Source: Nocardioides sp. Root240 (GTDB taxonomy: Bacteria; Actinomycetota; Actinomycetes; Propionibacteriales; Nocardioidaceae). From it: a stretch of DNA of 64,000 nucleotides. Location of the stretch: NCBI RefSeq assembly GCF_001428825.1, contig NZ_LMIT01000010.1:750586-814585 (forward strand), in the 5' to 3' direction. Every line of letters begins with the position of its first letter. The stretch's first letter is position 1. Below, piece after piece: positions 1 through 8,272 of this stretch. Under the pieces are notes generated by a model, which was not told the DNA's origin, did not search any database, and saw only the letters and a program-made list of their open reading frames with translations. A program made the translations under genes and the position numbers.

Positions 1-16
1 TTCCATTGTGCGGCAC
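1..16 (+). promoter_or_regulatory. Edge-truncated copy of the shared 17-bp inverted-repeat motif
   Basis: The first 16 bases read TTCC-N7-GGCAC and lie 55 bases before the permease start at 71. With one base missing beyond the window edge they match the pattern seen at 2348-2364, 12616-12632 and 23638-23654. Because it is cut by the edge and one arm is imperfect, this copy is the weakest of the four. Inferred role: operator for the IclR protein encoded at 1553-2305. Confidence 0.3.
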
Positions 17-70
17 ATCTCGGGCGAGGTTCGTCTCGCCACCACCTCGACTGCCGGAAGTGAACACGCG

Positions 71-1432
71 ATGACTGCTCCAGGCTCGCAACCCGACCAA
101 TCGACGACCCCTCGGGTATCCCAGAAACGGGTCGGCGCGGCCATCGTCGTCGGCACTGCTCTCGAGTACTTCGACTTCTTTCTCTATTCGGCCATGGCCG
201 CACTGGTGATCGGACCGACCTTCTTTCCCTCTGAGAACTCCGTCGCCAGCGCCATGGCCGCATTGGCAACCTTCGGCATCGGCTTTCTCGCTCGCCCCTT
301 CGCCGGACTGGTGTTCGGCATCATCGGAGACAAGTTCGGCCGAAAGGCTGTCCTCTCGTGGAGCTTGATCATGATGGGCATCTCGTCCGGACTCATGGGA
401 CTGCTGCCCTCCTACGCGACCATCGGCGTGGCGGCACCGATCCTGCTCGTCGTTCTTCGAATCGTCCAAGGAGTCGGGGCAGGCGCAGAGTTCAGCTCCG
501 CGATTGCCGTGTCTTATGAGTACGCCCGCGAAGGCACCCGAGGACGACTCGGTTCCCTGCCGACGCTAGGCGTCAACCTCGGCGTATTCTGCGCATCGCT
601 GACAGTCGCTGGATTGGCCTTGATCGGTGACGACTTCTTCTATTCCTGGGGCTGGCGGATTCCGTTCGTGGCCAGCTTCGTCCTGGCGCTGGTCGGGTAT
701 GTCATTCGTTTGAAGCTTCCCGAGAGCCCCGAGTTCACCGCAATGCCCGCCCAGGAAAGCAAGCGGAGTTGGTCCCGGGTCATGGCGGACCTCTTCAGGT
801 CCGACTGGAGAGGATTGGTCATTGTCTTCGTGGTGTACGCGGGATACGCGCTCGTCGCGACGCTCTGGAAGACCTTCTCGCTGTCTTACCTTTCCGAGTT
901 CCAGGACGTCAGCGGAGCCGTCAGCAGCTTCGGTGTCACCCTTGCCAGCCTGTTCGCCATCATCTGGACGCCCATATGCGGAAGGCTGTGTGACGCTGTT
1001 CCGGTTCAGCGCGTCCTGGCATTCGGCGGAGCGCTGGTCATCCTGTACTCCTTCCCGTTCTTCTGGCTGCTCGATACCGGGAACTCGTTCGGGATCTGGA
1101 TAGCGTTGATCCTCGGAACGGGCGCTCTTGCACCGCTGCTGTCGGTTGCGGCGAGCCCATTCATGGCTCGGCAGTTCGCGACCAACACACGCGTCACGGG
1201 CTTGGGAGTGGGCAAGGAGTCGAGCGGCGCCGTTGCGGCCGGATTCGGACCGGTGGTGGCGCTCGGTCTCGTCAGTGCTTCTGGAACTGCCAGTACGACA
1301 GGGGTTTCCATGATGTTCGCCGCAGGCGGGGTTATGTTCCTGATCGCGGCTTGGAAGGGCAAGACGACAGCCCCGCAGGTTGGGTCCATCACTGAGCGCA
1401 GTCTCCTGGAGGGCGCTCACCGAGGTAGTTGA
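71..1432 (+). CDS. MFS transporter, metabolite:H+ symporter (MHS) type
   Basis: A 453-residue membrane protein with about 12 hydrophobic segments. It carries the N-terminal MHS signature (G-T-A-L-E-Y-F-D-F-F-L-Y) and the loop 2-3 motif G-D-K-F-G-R-K typical of the major facilitator superfamily. Family members such as ShiA, ProP and KgtP import organic acids or osmolytes with protons. I chose the ATG at 71 over an in-frame GTG at 8, because GGAAG lies 10 bases upstream and the family motif then falls at the usual distance. It converges on the IclR gene. Its place beside a CoA-thioester catabolic cluster suggests uptake of the acid substrate, which is inference. Confidence 0.88.
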   Translation: MTAPGSQPDQSTTPRVSQKRVGAAIVVGTALEYFDFFLYSAMAALVIGPTFFPSENSVASAMAALATFGIGFLARPFAGLVFGIIGDKFGRKAVLSWSLIMMGISSGLMGLLPSYATIGVAAPILLVVLRIVQGVGAGAEFSSAIAVSYEYAREGTRGRLGSLPTLGVNLGVFCASLTVAGLALIGDDFFYSWGWRIPFVASFVLALVGYVIRLKLPESPEFTAMPAQESKRSWSRVMADLFRSDWRGLVIVFVVYAGYALVATLWKTFSLSYLSEFQDVSGAVSSFGVTLASLFAIIWTPICGRLCDAVPVQRVLAFGGALVILYSFPFFWLLDTGNSFGIWIALILGTGALAPLLSVAASPFMARQFATNTRVTGLGVGKESSGAVAAGFGPVVALGLVSASGTASTTGVSMMFAAGGVMFLIAAWKGKTTAPQVGSITERSLLEGAHRGS

Positions 1433-1552
1433 CGGACCGCTGCCACACGCCTGGGATGCGTTCAGCGAGTCGAGAGCCCGTCCGGCGTCGGAGCATCCCG
1501 TGGTCTGGCGCCGGGCTTTCTGGCAACGAGCCGTGGGCGCAGGCGACTTCGC

Positions 1553-2305
1553 CTACAGGTCTTCTCCGAAACGGCCAGCGATGGTGCGCGCAGCGTCCAT
1601 CACGTATTGACCGAACGCCTCTTCCAGTTCAGGGGTCATTCGCTGAGCTGGCGTGGACACGCCGATACTGGCGATACCCACGCCGCCGACGACGATCGGG
1701 GCAGCGACGGCGTGGACACCGTCGCGGAACTGACCCTCGCCCGAAGCGAAGCCCCGCTCTCGGGCTCGACGAATGACATCCTCGAAAGCGGCCGGGTCGG
1801 TGACGGTCGACGGGGTGGACGCCGTCAGCCCCTTGGAAATCAGGTCCCGCAGAACCTGTTCGGGTTGCGTGGACAGGAGCGCGCGCCCGTTGGTGGACGC
1901 ATGGAGCGGCAGGACATCCCCCGGATCGACATGGGCGCGGACCGCCTGGGGACTGTCGAGACACTCGACGACCACGACCGTGTCATCCCGCTGGACGACT
2001 AGGTGGACGGTCTCTCGCGTCGCGTCACGCAACTGCTCCATCACGGGCAGTGCGGTCGAGCGGAGTCCGTTCCCCGCGTGGTGGTGCTGCCCGAGACGGA
2101 ACATCTTGGGTGTCAGGGTCCAGCGGGTCGTCTCGCCACGAACGTCCGCGGCCCAGCCGGCCTCCTTGAGCGTGAGCAGCATGCGCTGCACCGAGCTCTT
2201 GGGGGCCCCCAGGTCGCGCGCGATCTCGGAGACACCCACGAGACCGGGCTCGGACAACCGCTCCAGAACACGCGTTGCCGTGAGGACGCTCTGGACGACG
2301 CTCAT
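1553..2305 (-). CDS. IclR-family transcriptional regulator
   Basis: A 250-residue protein of the usual IclR length. It has an N-terminal winged helix-turn-helix (about residues 1-65, with the recognition stretch S-E-I-A-R-D-L-G-A-P-K-S-S-V-Q-R) and a C-terminal GAF-like effector domain with the family pattern around G-F-A-S-G-E-G-Q-F-R-D-G-V. IclR proteins normally control catabolic operons in response to a pathway acid or CoA ester. The ATG at 2305 gives the standard N-terminus; the longer in-frame extension to 2386 looks non-coding. The gene is last in the minus-strand catabolic run, and 132 bases separate it from the glycerate kinase gene, so it probably has its own promoter with the inverted repeat at 2348-2364. 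Confidence 0.9.
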   Translation of the reverse strand: MSVVQSVLTATRVLERLSEPGLVGVSEIARDLGAPKSSVQRMLLTLKEAGWAADVRGETTRWTLTPKMFRLGQHHHAGNGLRSTALPVMEQLRDATRETVHLVVQRDDTVVVVECLDSPQAVRAHVDPGDVLPLHASTNGRALLSTQPEQVLRDLISKGLTASTPSTVTDPAAFEDVIRRARERGFASGEGQFRDGVHAVAAPIVVGGVGIASIGVSTPAQRMTPELEEAFGQYVMDAARTIAGRFGEDL

Positions 2306-2347
2306 CCGAAATCCCCTGTCCGCAGACCCGTTTGCATGCGCCCAAAC

Positions 2348-2364
2348 GTACCATCCTGTGGAAC
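2348..2364. promoter_or_regulatory. Putative IclR operator (GTACC-N7-GGAAC)
   Basis: A 17-bp inverted repeat GTACC-ATCCTGT-GGAAC lies 43 bases upstream of the IclR start codon, a normal position for autoregulation. On the minus strand it reads GTTCC-N7-GGTAC. The same arm spacing recurs at 12616-12632 and 23638-23654. The sequence match is direct; the binding protein is inferred. Confidence 0.45.
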
Positions 2365-2437
2365 GAGAGGCCGCACAACGGGACACTACGCGCGGTGGGG
2401 GTTTCTCGTGGCATCTCCCGCCGGGACGCTTGTCCGG

Positions 2438-3454
2438 TCAGGCGGGGCGCACACGCTCCGCGACGCGCGCCCCGGCCTCGGCCAGGGCCGTTGGGTCGGA
2501 CGCGACCATGATGCCATCGAACCGCTCTGCGAACTCGCCAAGATCGAGGTCGATCGACCCCACGACGGCAAAAACCGGCTTGTTCGCCACGCGGGTCAGC
2601 ACCGCGGAGATGATCTTGCCCTGTTGGGTCTGGGAATCCAGCCGTCCTTCTCCGACGACGATCGCCATGGCGTCGCCCGCGAGCCGGTCGAAGTCGATCA
2701 TGTCGAGGACGTAGTCAGCGCCGGAGACCAGTTCTGCGCCGTACCAGGACCACAGGGCTCCGCTGAACCCTCCGGCCGCACCCGTGCGGGCCACGCCACG
2801 AGGATCGCTCGGATAGCCGCCGGCCTGCTCGTGCAGGCGAGCGGTGAGAAGTCCTACCTGGTCGGGATCGGCACCCTTCTGGGGACCGAACACCACGGCT
2901 GCGTCCTCGAAGCTCGTCGTCACGTCGCACAGCACGGTGATCCGTGCGCCGCGGAGACCACCTCGCTCCGCGATGGCGGCGACCGCCCCGGCTCCGCCAT
3001 CGGTCGTGGCGCTGCCGCCTGCAGCGATGACGATGTGCCCCGCTCCCCGCTCGGCAGCGTGGGCAACCAGGAGGCCCGTGCCGAAGGTGTCGGATGCCAG
3101 GGCGTCGTCGTCGTCGCGGCGAAGCCCCAGGCCGCTCGCGGCGGCCAGCTCGATGATCGCCACGCCTTCGCGCGTGAGCGCGTAGGCAGCCCGGAGCGGG
3201 TCCCGCCACGGACCGACGGTCTCCACCTCCACCACGTCGGCGCTGAGGGCGTGCCGAAGGACGTCGTAGGTTCCCTCGCCACCGTCCGCCAAGGGACACT
3301 CCACCGCAGTGGCGCCCGCTGCCCGGGCGCCGCGCGCGATGTGAGCCGCCACCTCGGCGGCGGCGTAGGTCCCCTTGAAGCTGTCCGGGGCCACCAACAC
3401 GGTAGGGCTCGCCGAGCCGCCGAGGTGCTTTCCGGAGGCTCCCGACCGCTGCAT
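2438..3454 (-). CDS. Glycerate kinase (GlxK/GarK family)
   Basis: A 338-residue protein of the glycerate kinase type 1 family, which phosphorylates D-glycerate with ATP to 2- or 3-phosphoglycerate and feeds lower glycolysis. The family opening A-P-D-S-F-K-G-T, the motif P-L-A-D-G-G-E-G-T at about residue 60 and the glycine-rich stretch G-G-S-A-T-T-D-G-G-A-G-A are all present. Length is slightly under the usual 375 residues but both ends look intact. I chose the ATG at 3454, which shares one base with the TGA of the preceding dehydrogenase (TGATG), so the pair is translationally coupled. An in-frame GTG lies just before it. Together they would turn hydroxypyruvate or a related 2-oxo acid into phosphoglycerate. 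Confidence 0.88.
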   Translation of the reverse strand: MQRSGASGKHLGGSASPTVLVAPDSFKGTYAAAEVAAHIARGARAAGATAVECPLADGGEGTYDVLRHALSADVVEVETVGPWRDPLRAAYALTREGVAIIELAAASGLGLRRDDDDALASDTFGTGLLVAHAAERGAGHIVIAAGGSATTDGGAGAVAAIAERGGLRGARITVLCDVTTSFEDAAVVFGPQKGADPDQVGLLTARLHEQAGGYPSDPRGVARTGAAGGFSGALWSWYGAELVSGADYVLDMIDFDRLAGDAMAIVVGEGRLDSQTQQGKIISAVLTRVANKPVFAVVGSIDLDLGEFAERFDGIMVASDPTALAEAGARVAERVRPA

Positions 3455-4431
3455 CACCCGGTCACCGGCGTGAGAGGTGCTCTACCGGACAGGACCTCGA
3501 CGACGTTGTCCACCGCCATGCCGGCCATGGCGTCGCGGGTTGCGGCACCGGCGCTCCCGATGTGCGGCAGGACGACGACCTCGTCCATGCGCCGCAATCG
3601 ATCGTTGACCCGTGGCTCGTTCTCATGCACATCGAGGCCCGCGCCGGCCAGGTGTCCACACTCGATGGCATCGGCGAGGGCCTCCTCGTCGACCAACGGT
3701 CCGCGCGCGGTGTTGATGAGGTAGCTCCCCTTCCTCATCGCGGCCAGCTCCTCGCCACCGATGAGGTGTCTGCTCTCCTCGGTCAGGGGGCAGTGCAGCG
3801 ACACGACGTCGCTGCGCCCGAGCAGCTGCGCGAGGTCCACGGACTCCACACCGAGACTCTTCGCTTCCTCGGACGTGGCGCGGCTTCCCGTGGCCAGGAT
3901 CCTCATGCCGAAGGCGTGGGCGCGACGCGCGGTCGCCATGCCGATCCGGCCGAGGCCGACGATCCCCAGCGTTGCCCCTGCGCTGAGGTCGAGCCCCACG
4001 AAGCTCTGGGGACCCCAAATCCACGGCGTCGCCGTGCGCACGAACCTGTCAGCCTCGACCAGCCGCCTCGTGGTCGAGAGGATCAGGGCGAGCGTGAGGT
4101 CCGCGGTCGCCTCGTCCAGCACCCCGGGCGTGTTCGTGACGATGATGCCTCGTCGGGCTGCAGCGTCGACGTCGATGTTGTCGAAGCCGACGGCGACATT
4201 GGCCACGACCCGGAGCTGAGGTCCGGCGGCCTCCAGCACCTCGTCGTCGACCTTGTCGGTCAGCATCGTGATGAGGCCCGATGCGCCGCGAGAGCCGTCG
4301 AGCAGCGCCGGGCGATCAGGCGGCCACTCAGTGTCGGCGTGCACCCGGAGAGTCGCAGGCAACGACTCGCGTGCGGCCTGCAGGACGCGCTCGGACACCG
4401 GGCGAGTGAGGAACACGTGGGGATCGGGCAT
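3454..4431 (-). CDS. D-2-hydroxyacid dehydrogenase (glyoxylate/hydroxypyruvate reductase type)
   Basis: A 325-residue NAD(P)-dependent dehydrogenase of the D-isomer 2-hydroxyacid family. The Rossmann glycine motif G-L-G-R-I-G, the substrate arginine in N-T-A-R-G-P, the acid in H-E-N-E-P and the catalytic histidine in L-P-H-I-G-S-A are visible in the expected order. Length fits GyaR-like glyoxylate or hydroxypyruvate reductases. The ATG at 4431 starts the usual strand (P-H-V-F-L-T-R); the extension to 4488 has no family similarity. It is coupled to the glycerate kinase, which argues for hydroxypyruvate or tartronate semialdehyde as substrate. Exact specificity cannot be read from the sequence. 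Confidence 0.88.
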   Translation of the reverse strand: MPDPHVFLTRPVSERVLQAARESLPATLRVHADTEWPPDRPALLDGSRGASGLITMLTDKVDDEVLEAAGPQLRVVANVAVGFDNIDVDAAARRGIIVTNTPGVLDEATADLTLALILSTTRRLVEADRFVRTATPWIWGPQSFVGLDLSAGATLGIVGLGRIGMATARRAHAFGMRILATGSRATSEEAKSLGVESVDLAQLLGRSDVVSLHCPLTEESRHLIGGEELAAMRKGSYLINTARGPLVDEEALADAIECGHLAGAGLDVHENEPRVNDRLRRMDEVVVLPHIGSAGAATRDAMAGMAVDNVVEVLSGRAPLTPVTG

Positions 4432-4462
4432 TCGCGTCACTTTCGTCCTACTTCTTTTGGGA

Positions 4463-4483
4463 GGTTCCTGTGATAACCGAACC
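4463..4483. promoter_or_regulatory. Inverted repeat GGTTC-N11-GAACC upstream of the dehydrogenase gene
   Basis: Five-base arms GGTTC and GAACC bracket 11 bases in the 74-base gap between the carboxylase relic and the dehydrogenase gene. It could be an operator or a weak stem. The arms are short and the spacing differs from the 17-bp motif, so no regulator is assigned. Confidence 0.2.
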
Positions 4484-4505
4484 GGCACGACGTCCGGGCG
4501 AGGTG

Positions 4506-5800
4506 CTACCAGGTGTCGACATGGGAGCGCCGCTCACGTTTCGCCAAGGTGGCTGGGTCGAGCGACCTGATGCCCGCGGTCAGCCACGCACGGGTGTCGA
4601 CCGGGTCGAGCACCTCATCGACCGAGAAGGCGGCGGCCGCATTGACCGCTCGGGCCTTGTCGAAGAGCTCGTCGACCATCTCCTGGAACCGCCGGTCGCG
4701 CTCCTCCGGGTCGTTGATCGCCTCCAGCTCACGCCTGCGCCCCGCCTTGACCTGGCCCTCGAGGCCCATGGAGCCGTACTCGGCGCCGGGCCAGGCCACG
4801 GTGAACTGCGGGGCCCTCATGGATCCGCCGAGCATCGACTGTCGACCAAGTCCGTAGGCCTTGCGCACGAGTACGGCGAAGATCGGCACCGTGAGGTTGG
4901 CGCCCACGACGAAGGGCCGGCTGCAGTGGCGGACCAGACCTGTTGCTTCCGAGACGGGGCCGATCATGTTGCCCGGGGTGTCGCACAACGAGAGGATCGG
5001 AAGCCGGTGCGCGTCGCAGAGCTGCATGAAACGCGCCGCCTTGTCCGCCGCCTCACTGTCGATCGCGCCACCTGACACCGCGGCGTTGTTGGCGATCACA
5101 CCGAACGGGATGCCTTCGACCCTGCCCAGGCCGGTCACCATTGCGCGACCGAACCCCGACCTCAACTCGAGGACGACGGCGCGCGCGGCCTGCCGGCCAG
5201 GAACCGCTCGACGTAGAGCTCGCCCGACCCGAAGGCCACGAGCGCCTCCTCACGACAGACACGAAACGCCGCATCGACCTCGTCGACCGACTCGACCAAC
5301 CGGATCCCGCGGCCACCGCCGCCCGCGGTGGCCTTGATAAGTACCGGAGCGCCAGCCGCGTCCTTCATGAACGCCGCGACGTCAGCCGGGGTGTCGATGA
5401 CCTTCCCCGGAACCACCGGGACCCCGGACTTCCCCGCCAGGTCGCGAGCAGCTGCCTTGTCCCCGAACAGGTCGAGGACATCCGACGAGGGCCCGACGAA
5501 CGTCAGACCCGTCGCCTCACAGGCACGGGCGAAGTCCGCGTTCTCGCTGAGGAAGCCGTACCCGGGGTGCACGAAGGTGCACCCGGTCGTCACGGCGGCA
5601 TCGACGACCTGGTCGATGTCGAGGTACGCCGCGGGACCGGCACCCGGCAGGGAGTGCCGGTACTCTGCGGCCGAGGCGTGGAGGGAGCCCTGGTCATCCC
5701 GGCTGTAGATGACGACCGGGTCGTACCCGGCAGCGCGGACACCGCGGCAGACGCGGATCGCGATCTCGCCCCGATTGGCCACTAACACACGATCGCGCAC
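4506..5800 (-). pseudogene. Internally deleted fused acyl-CoA carboxylase (biotin carboxylase / carboxyltransferase relic)
   Basis: The 5' part (5162-5800) encodes the first ~205 residues of a biotin carboxylase. It has the N-terminal motif V-A-N-R-G-E-I-A-I-R, H-P-G-Y-G-F-L-S-E-N and the ATP-binding glycine loop K-A-T-A-G-G-G-G-R-G. It then breaks off inside the ATP-grasp domain, right after the strand E-L-Y-V-E-R-F. The 3' part (4506-~5190) starts abruptly inside the C-terminal carboxyltransferase domain (V-L-E-L-R-S-G-F-G, then G-V-I-A-N-N). The rest of the biotin carboxylase, the biotin carrier and the N-terminal carboxyltransferase domain are missing, and the two parts lie in different frames across the join near 5175-5190. 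Full-length fused proteins of this family run to roughly 1,000-1,100 residues, so about 600-700 codons are gone. GTG at 5800 has a good AGGGAGG site. An assembly error is the alternative. Confidence 0.8.
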
Positions 5801-5821
5801 GGGCCCTCCCTCAGTCAGCGA

Positions 5822-6616
5822 TCAGCGGTTCTGCCAGGCGGGCTCACGCTTCTCGACGAAAGCGCGACGACCTTCAACCGCGTCTTCGGTCTGAAGGATT
5901 CCGAGCTGCTCTTTCTTGGTGACGCGCCAGAAGTTGTCCTCGACATCGGTGCCGTCACCGACGCCGTACGCGATCCTCTTGATCGCCTGGACCGAGAGCG
6001 GAGCGTTCTTGTTGATCGACGCGGCCAGCTCGAGTGCCGCCTCCAGCGTACTGCGACCATCCCGAACCACCTCGTTGATGAGGCCTAGGCGCAGTGCCTC
6101 GTCGGCATCGATGGAATCGCCCGTCCACAGCAGCTTGAGGGCAACCTTGGGCGGAAGCTCCTGCAGGAGACGGAAGCATCCGCCACCAGCAGCCAGGGTG
6201 CCGATCTTCACCTCGGGGAGGCCGAACACCGCCTTCTCATCGGCAACCACGAGGTCGGTGGCGAGCACGAGCTCCATGCCACCACCGAGCGCGAGTCCGT
6301 TGACGGCCGCGATGACGGGCTTGCTGATGAAGTGCCGTACGAAGCCGCCCCACCCCCACGCCTGGTACCGCTCGGGAATCTCGGGCCGACCAGCCAGCGA
6401 TTCCTTGATGTCGGCACCGGCACAGAAGGCTCGGCCCGCACCGGTGATGACGACGGAGCGGATGTCGTCGTCGGTCTGGGCCTCCTCGAGGGCGTCGGCG
6501 ATGGCCAGGCTCATCGGCGTCGTCACGGCGTTCAGGGACGCAGGGCGGTTCAGGGTGATGACGAGCGTATGACCGGAGCGCTCGACCTTGAGGTCGTTCT
6601 CCACGGGGTCGGACAA
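5822..6616 (-). CDS. Enoyl-CoA hydratase/isomerase family protein (crotonase fold)
   Basis: A 264-residue crotonase-fold enzyme. It has the oxyanion-hole segment G-R-A-F-C-A-G-A-D, the glycine-rich N-G-L-A-L-G-G-G-M-E-L and the later L-P-E-V-K-I-G. Both glutamates that act as acid and base in true hydratases are therefore present. It should hydrate a 2-enoyl-CoA or a glutaconyl-type CoA ester. I chose the TTG at 6616 because GGAGA lies 6 bases upstream and the length is then standard; a GTG at 6667 would add 17 unconserved residues. It stands 21 bases before the carboxylase relic. In isovalerate and isoprenoid-acid pathways such a hydratase follows the carboxylase step. Confidence 0.85.
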   Translation of the reverse strand: MSDPVENDLKVERSGHTLVITLNRPASLNAVTTPMSLAIADALEEAQTDDDIRSVVITGAGRAFCAGADIKESLAGRPEIPERYQAWGWGGFVRHFISKPVIAAVNGLALGGGMELVLATDLVVADEKAVFGLPEVKIGTLAAGGGCFRLLQELPPKVALKLLWTGDSIDADEALRLGLINEVVRDGRSTLEAALELAASINKNAPLSVQAIKRIAYGVGDGTDVEDNFWRVTKKEQLGILQTEDAVEGRRAFVEKREPAWQNR

Positions 6617-6686
6617 GACGATTCTCCATTCTGGGAAGGGTCGATGGGTGAGCCGTCGCCGGCCCACGTCGGACGGTTAACGAGCT

Positions 6687-7823
6687 CTATCGCTCCAAGA
6701 TGTGTACGACGCACACGGGGCCGATGCCGACCATGTGAGCCAGGCCGGTCTTGGCGCCAGGGTGCTGGCGGTCGCCCGCCTCTCCGCGCAGCTGTCGCGT
6801 GATCTCGGCGATCTGCCCGAGTCCGGTCGGGCCGAGCGGGTGTCCCATGGCGAGCAGGCCACCGGAGGGACTGACGGCGGTACGCCCGCCGATGTTGAAC
6901 GATCCGGCGGCGAGTTCGCCGGCACCTGCGCCCGGCGGGCAGAGGCCCATGGCCTCCACGAACAGCAGCTCCTCGATGGCGAAGGCGTCGTGCACCTCCA
7001 CGATGTCGAGGTCCTTGGGGTCGCCGCCCCACTCCTCGTAGGCGGCGTTGGTGGCGCTGACGGTGAGCGCCACGTCGGCGTTCTGGCCGTCGAACGCCTG
7101 GTCGCTGGTGGTGGCCGAGGCGGCAACCCGCACGGTGCGGTCACGCGCCACGCCGTACCGCTGGATGGCGTCCTCGGACATCACGATCACCGCAGCGGCG
7201 CCCTCACCCTGGGGAGTGATCTGGAGGCCGTTCAGGGGACCCGCGACGGCGGGTGCCGCCAGCACCTCTTCGAGGGTCCTCTTCTTGCGGCGCTGGGCGT
7301 AGGGGTTGAGGGCGCCGTTGCCGTGGTTCTTCACCGCGACCATGGCGATCTGCTCCCTGGTGTAACCGGCCTCGGCGAGATAGCGCTCGGTCAGCAGCGC
7401 GTACCGCGCGAACGGGATGTCGGCTGCCGGCGAGATCGGGGTGATGCCCGTGCCCGCTGCCGCGATCTTGCCCAGAGCCTTGTCGACTCCGATGGCGATG
7501 GCCACGTCAGCGAGACCGCTGGCGACCTCGGCGACGGCTTGGCGAAACGCCGTGGAGCCGGTGGCCGAGGCGTTCTCGACCTGCGACACCCGCAGGCCGG
7601 TCATCCCGAGATACCTCAGCATCGGCACCCCCGCTGCCATCCCGAGCCGCGCAGTGCCGACGAAGGCAGCCTCGACGCTGGGCCAGGGCACGCCGGCGTC
7701 GGCCAGGGCCTCGCGCACAGCGTGCAGGCCCAGCTCGATGTACGACGTCTCCGTCGGGTACTGGTACGGATGCAGGCCGATGCCGGCTACGTGCACCGGG
7801 CGGAGATCAGTGATGCGTGCCAT
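6687..7823 (-). CDS. Thiolase-superfamily protein, SCP-x/Ltp2-like (probable retro-aldolase or lipid-transfer-type thiolase)
   Basis: A 378-residue protein of the thiolase superfamily in the lipid-transfer/SCP-x branch. It has the H-D-A-F motif and the C-terminal G-G-L-L-A-M-G-H-P-L-G-P-T-G loop. The nucleophilic cysteine expected in the E-N-A-C-A-x-G motif is a serine here (Ser86 in E-N-A-S-A-T-G). It overlaps a DUF35 gene by 17 bases. In steroid side-chain degradation, Ltp2-type proteins without thiolase chemistry pair with a DUF35 partner to catalyse retro-aldol cleavage of a beta-hydroxyacyl-CoA. The same arrangement here suggests an aldolase rather than a thiolase. A Ser-for-Cys thiolase with altered or lost activity is the alternative. 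Confidence 0.8.
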   Translation of the reverse strand: MARITDLRPVHVAGIGLHPYQYPTETSYIELGLHAVREALADAGVPWPSVEAAFVGTARLGMAAGVPMLRYLGMTGLRVSQVENASATGSTAFRQAVAEVASGLADVAIAIGVDKALGKIAAAGTGITPISPAADIPFARYALLTERYLAEAGYTREQIAMVAVKNHGNGALNPYAQRRKKRTLEEVLAAPAVAGPLNGLQITPQGEGAAAVIVMSEDAIQRYGVARDRTVRVAASATTSDQAFDGQNADVALTVSATNAAYEEWGGDPKDLDIVEVHDAFAIEELLFVEAMGLCPPGAGAGELAAGSFNIGGRTAVSPSGGLLAMGHPLGPTGLGQIAEITRQLRGEAGDRQHPGAKTGLAHMVGIGPVCVVHILER

Positions 7824-8220
7824 GCGGCTTCTCCTCCAGCACGAAGATCAGGTACGGCTCTCGGGACAGGTCATCGGCGTCGCCAGCGACCCTCATGCCC
7901 GGCTCCCACGCCGTCTCGGCAGAGAGGAAGGAGTGGACGATCGGACCGTCGTCGAGCTCGACCTCACCCATCAGGAACGGCACCGGCCACACGGCGTGGC
8001 GCTCGATCGACGCCGAGCTCCGCAGAACGCCGCGAGCAGCAAGCGCTGACTCCGAGATGTCCTCTCGGGGCGCGCCGCATCGCTCACAGCCGAAGTACTG
8101 GCGAGGCAGACCGCGCTGACCGCACTGCCCGCAGGCCCACCCGATCAGGACCGCACCGCCCCCGGTCTTCTCCCAGATCCGGGGCGGCTCTGGTGCCGTC
8201 TCCTCCGTTGGCCTGGCCAT
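7807..8220 (-). CDS. DUF35 / OB-fold zinc-ribbon protein, partner of the thiolase-like protein
   Basis: A 137-residue DUF35 protein with a rubredoxin-like zinc ribbon (C-G-Q-C ... C-E-R-C at about residues 30-48) followed by an OB-fold. Such proteins form complexes with thiolase-superfamily partners and are often essential for their activity. The ATG at 8220 has GGAGA six bases upstream; the extension to 8376 reads as non-coding. Its 3' end overlaps the start of the thiolase-like gene, which supports co-translation and a complex. Confidence 0.85.
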   Translation of the reverse strand: MARPTEETAPEPPRIWEKTGGGAVLIGWACGQCGQRGLPRQYFGCERCGAPREDISESALAARGVLRSSASIERHAVWPVPFLMGEVELDDGPIVHSFLSAETAWEPGMRVAGDADDLSREPYLIFVLEEKPHGTHH

Positions 8221-8272
8221 GGGCTTCTCCGATCTCGCGCGTTGTTGGTGAATGACTGCCGTGGGTTGCCCG

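Noticed and set aside
1433..1552. A terminator between the permease and IclR genes (GGGATGC near 1452 and GCATCCC near 1493)
   Set aside because: The arms are seven bases with a ~34-base loop and no T-run; too weak to annotate.
4506..5800. Two separate intact genes (a biotin carboxylase and a carboxyltransferase)
   Set aside because: Each part lacks essential domains: the first ends inside ATP-grasp, the second begins inside the C-terminal carboxyltransferase domain. A deletion relic explains both.
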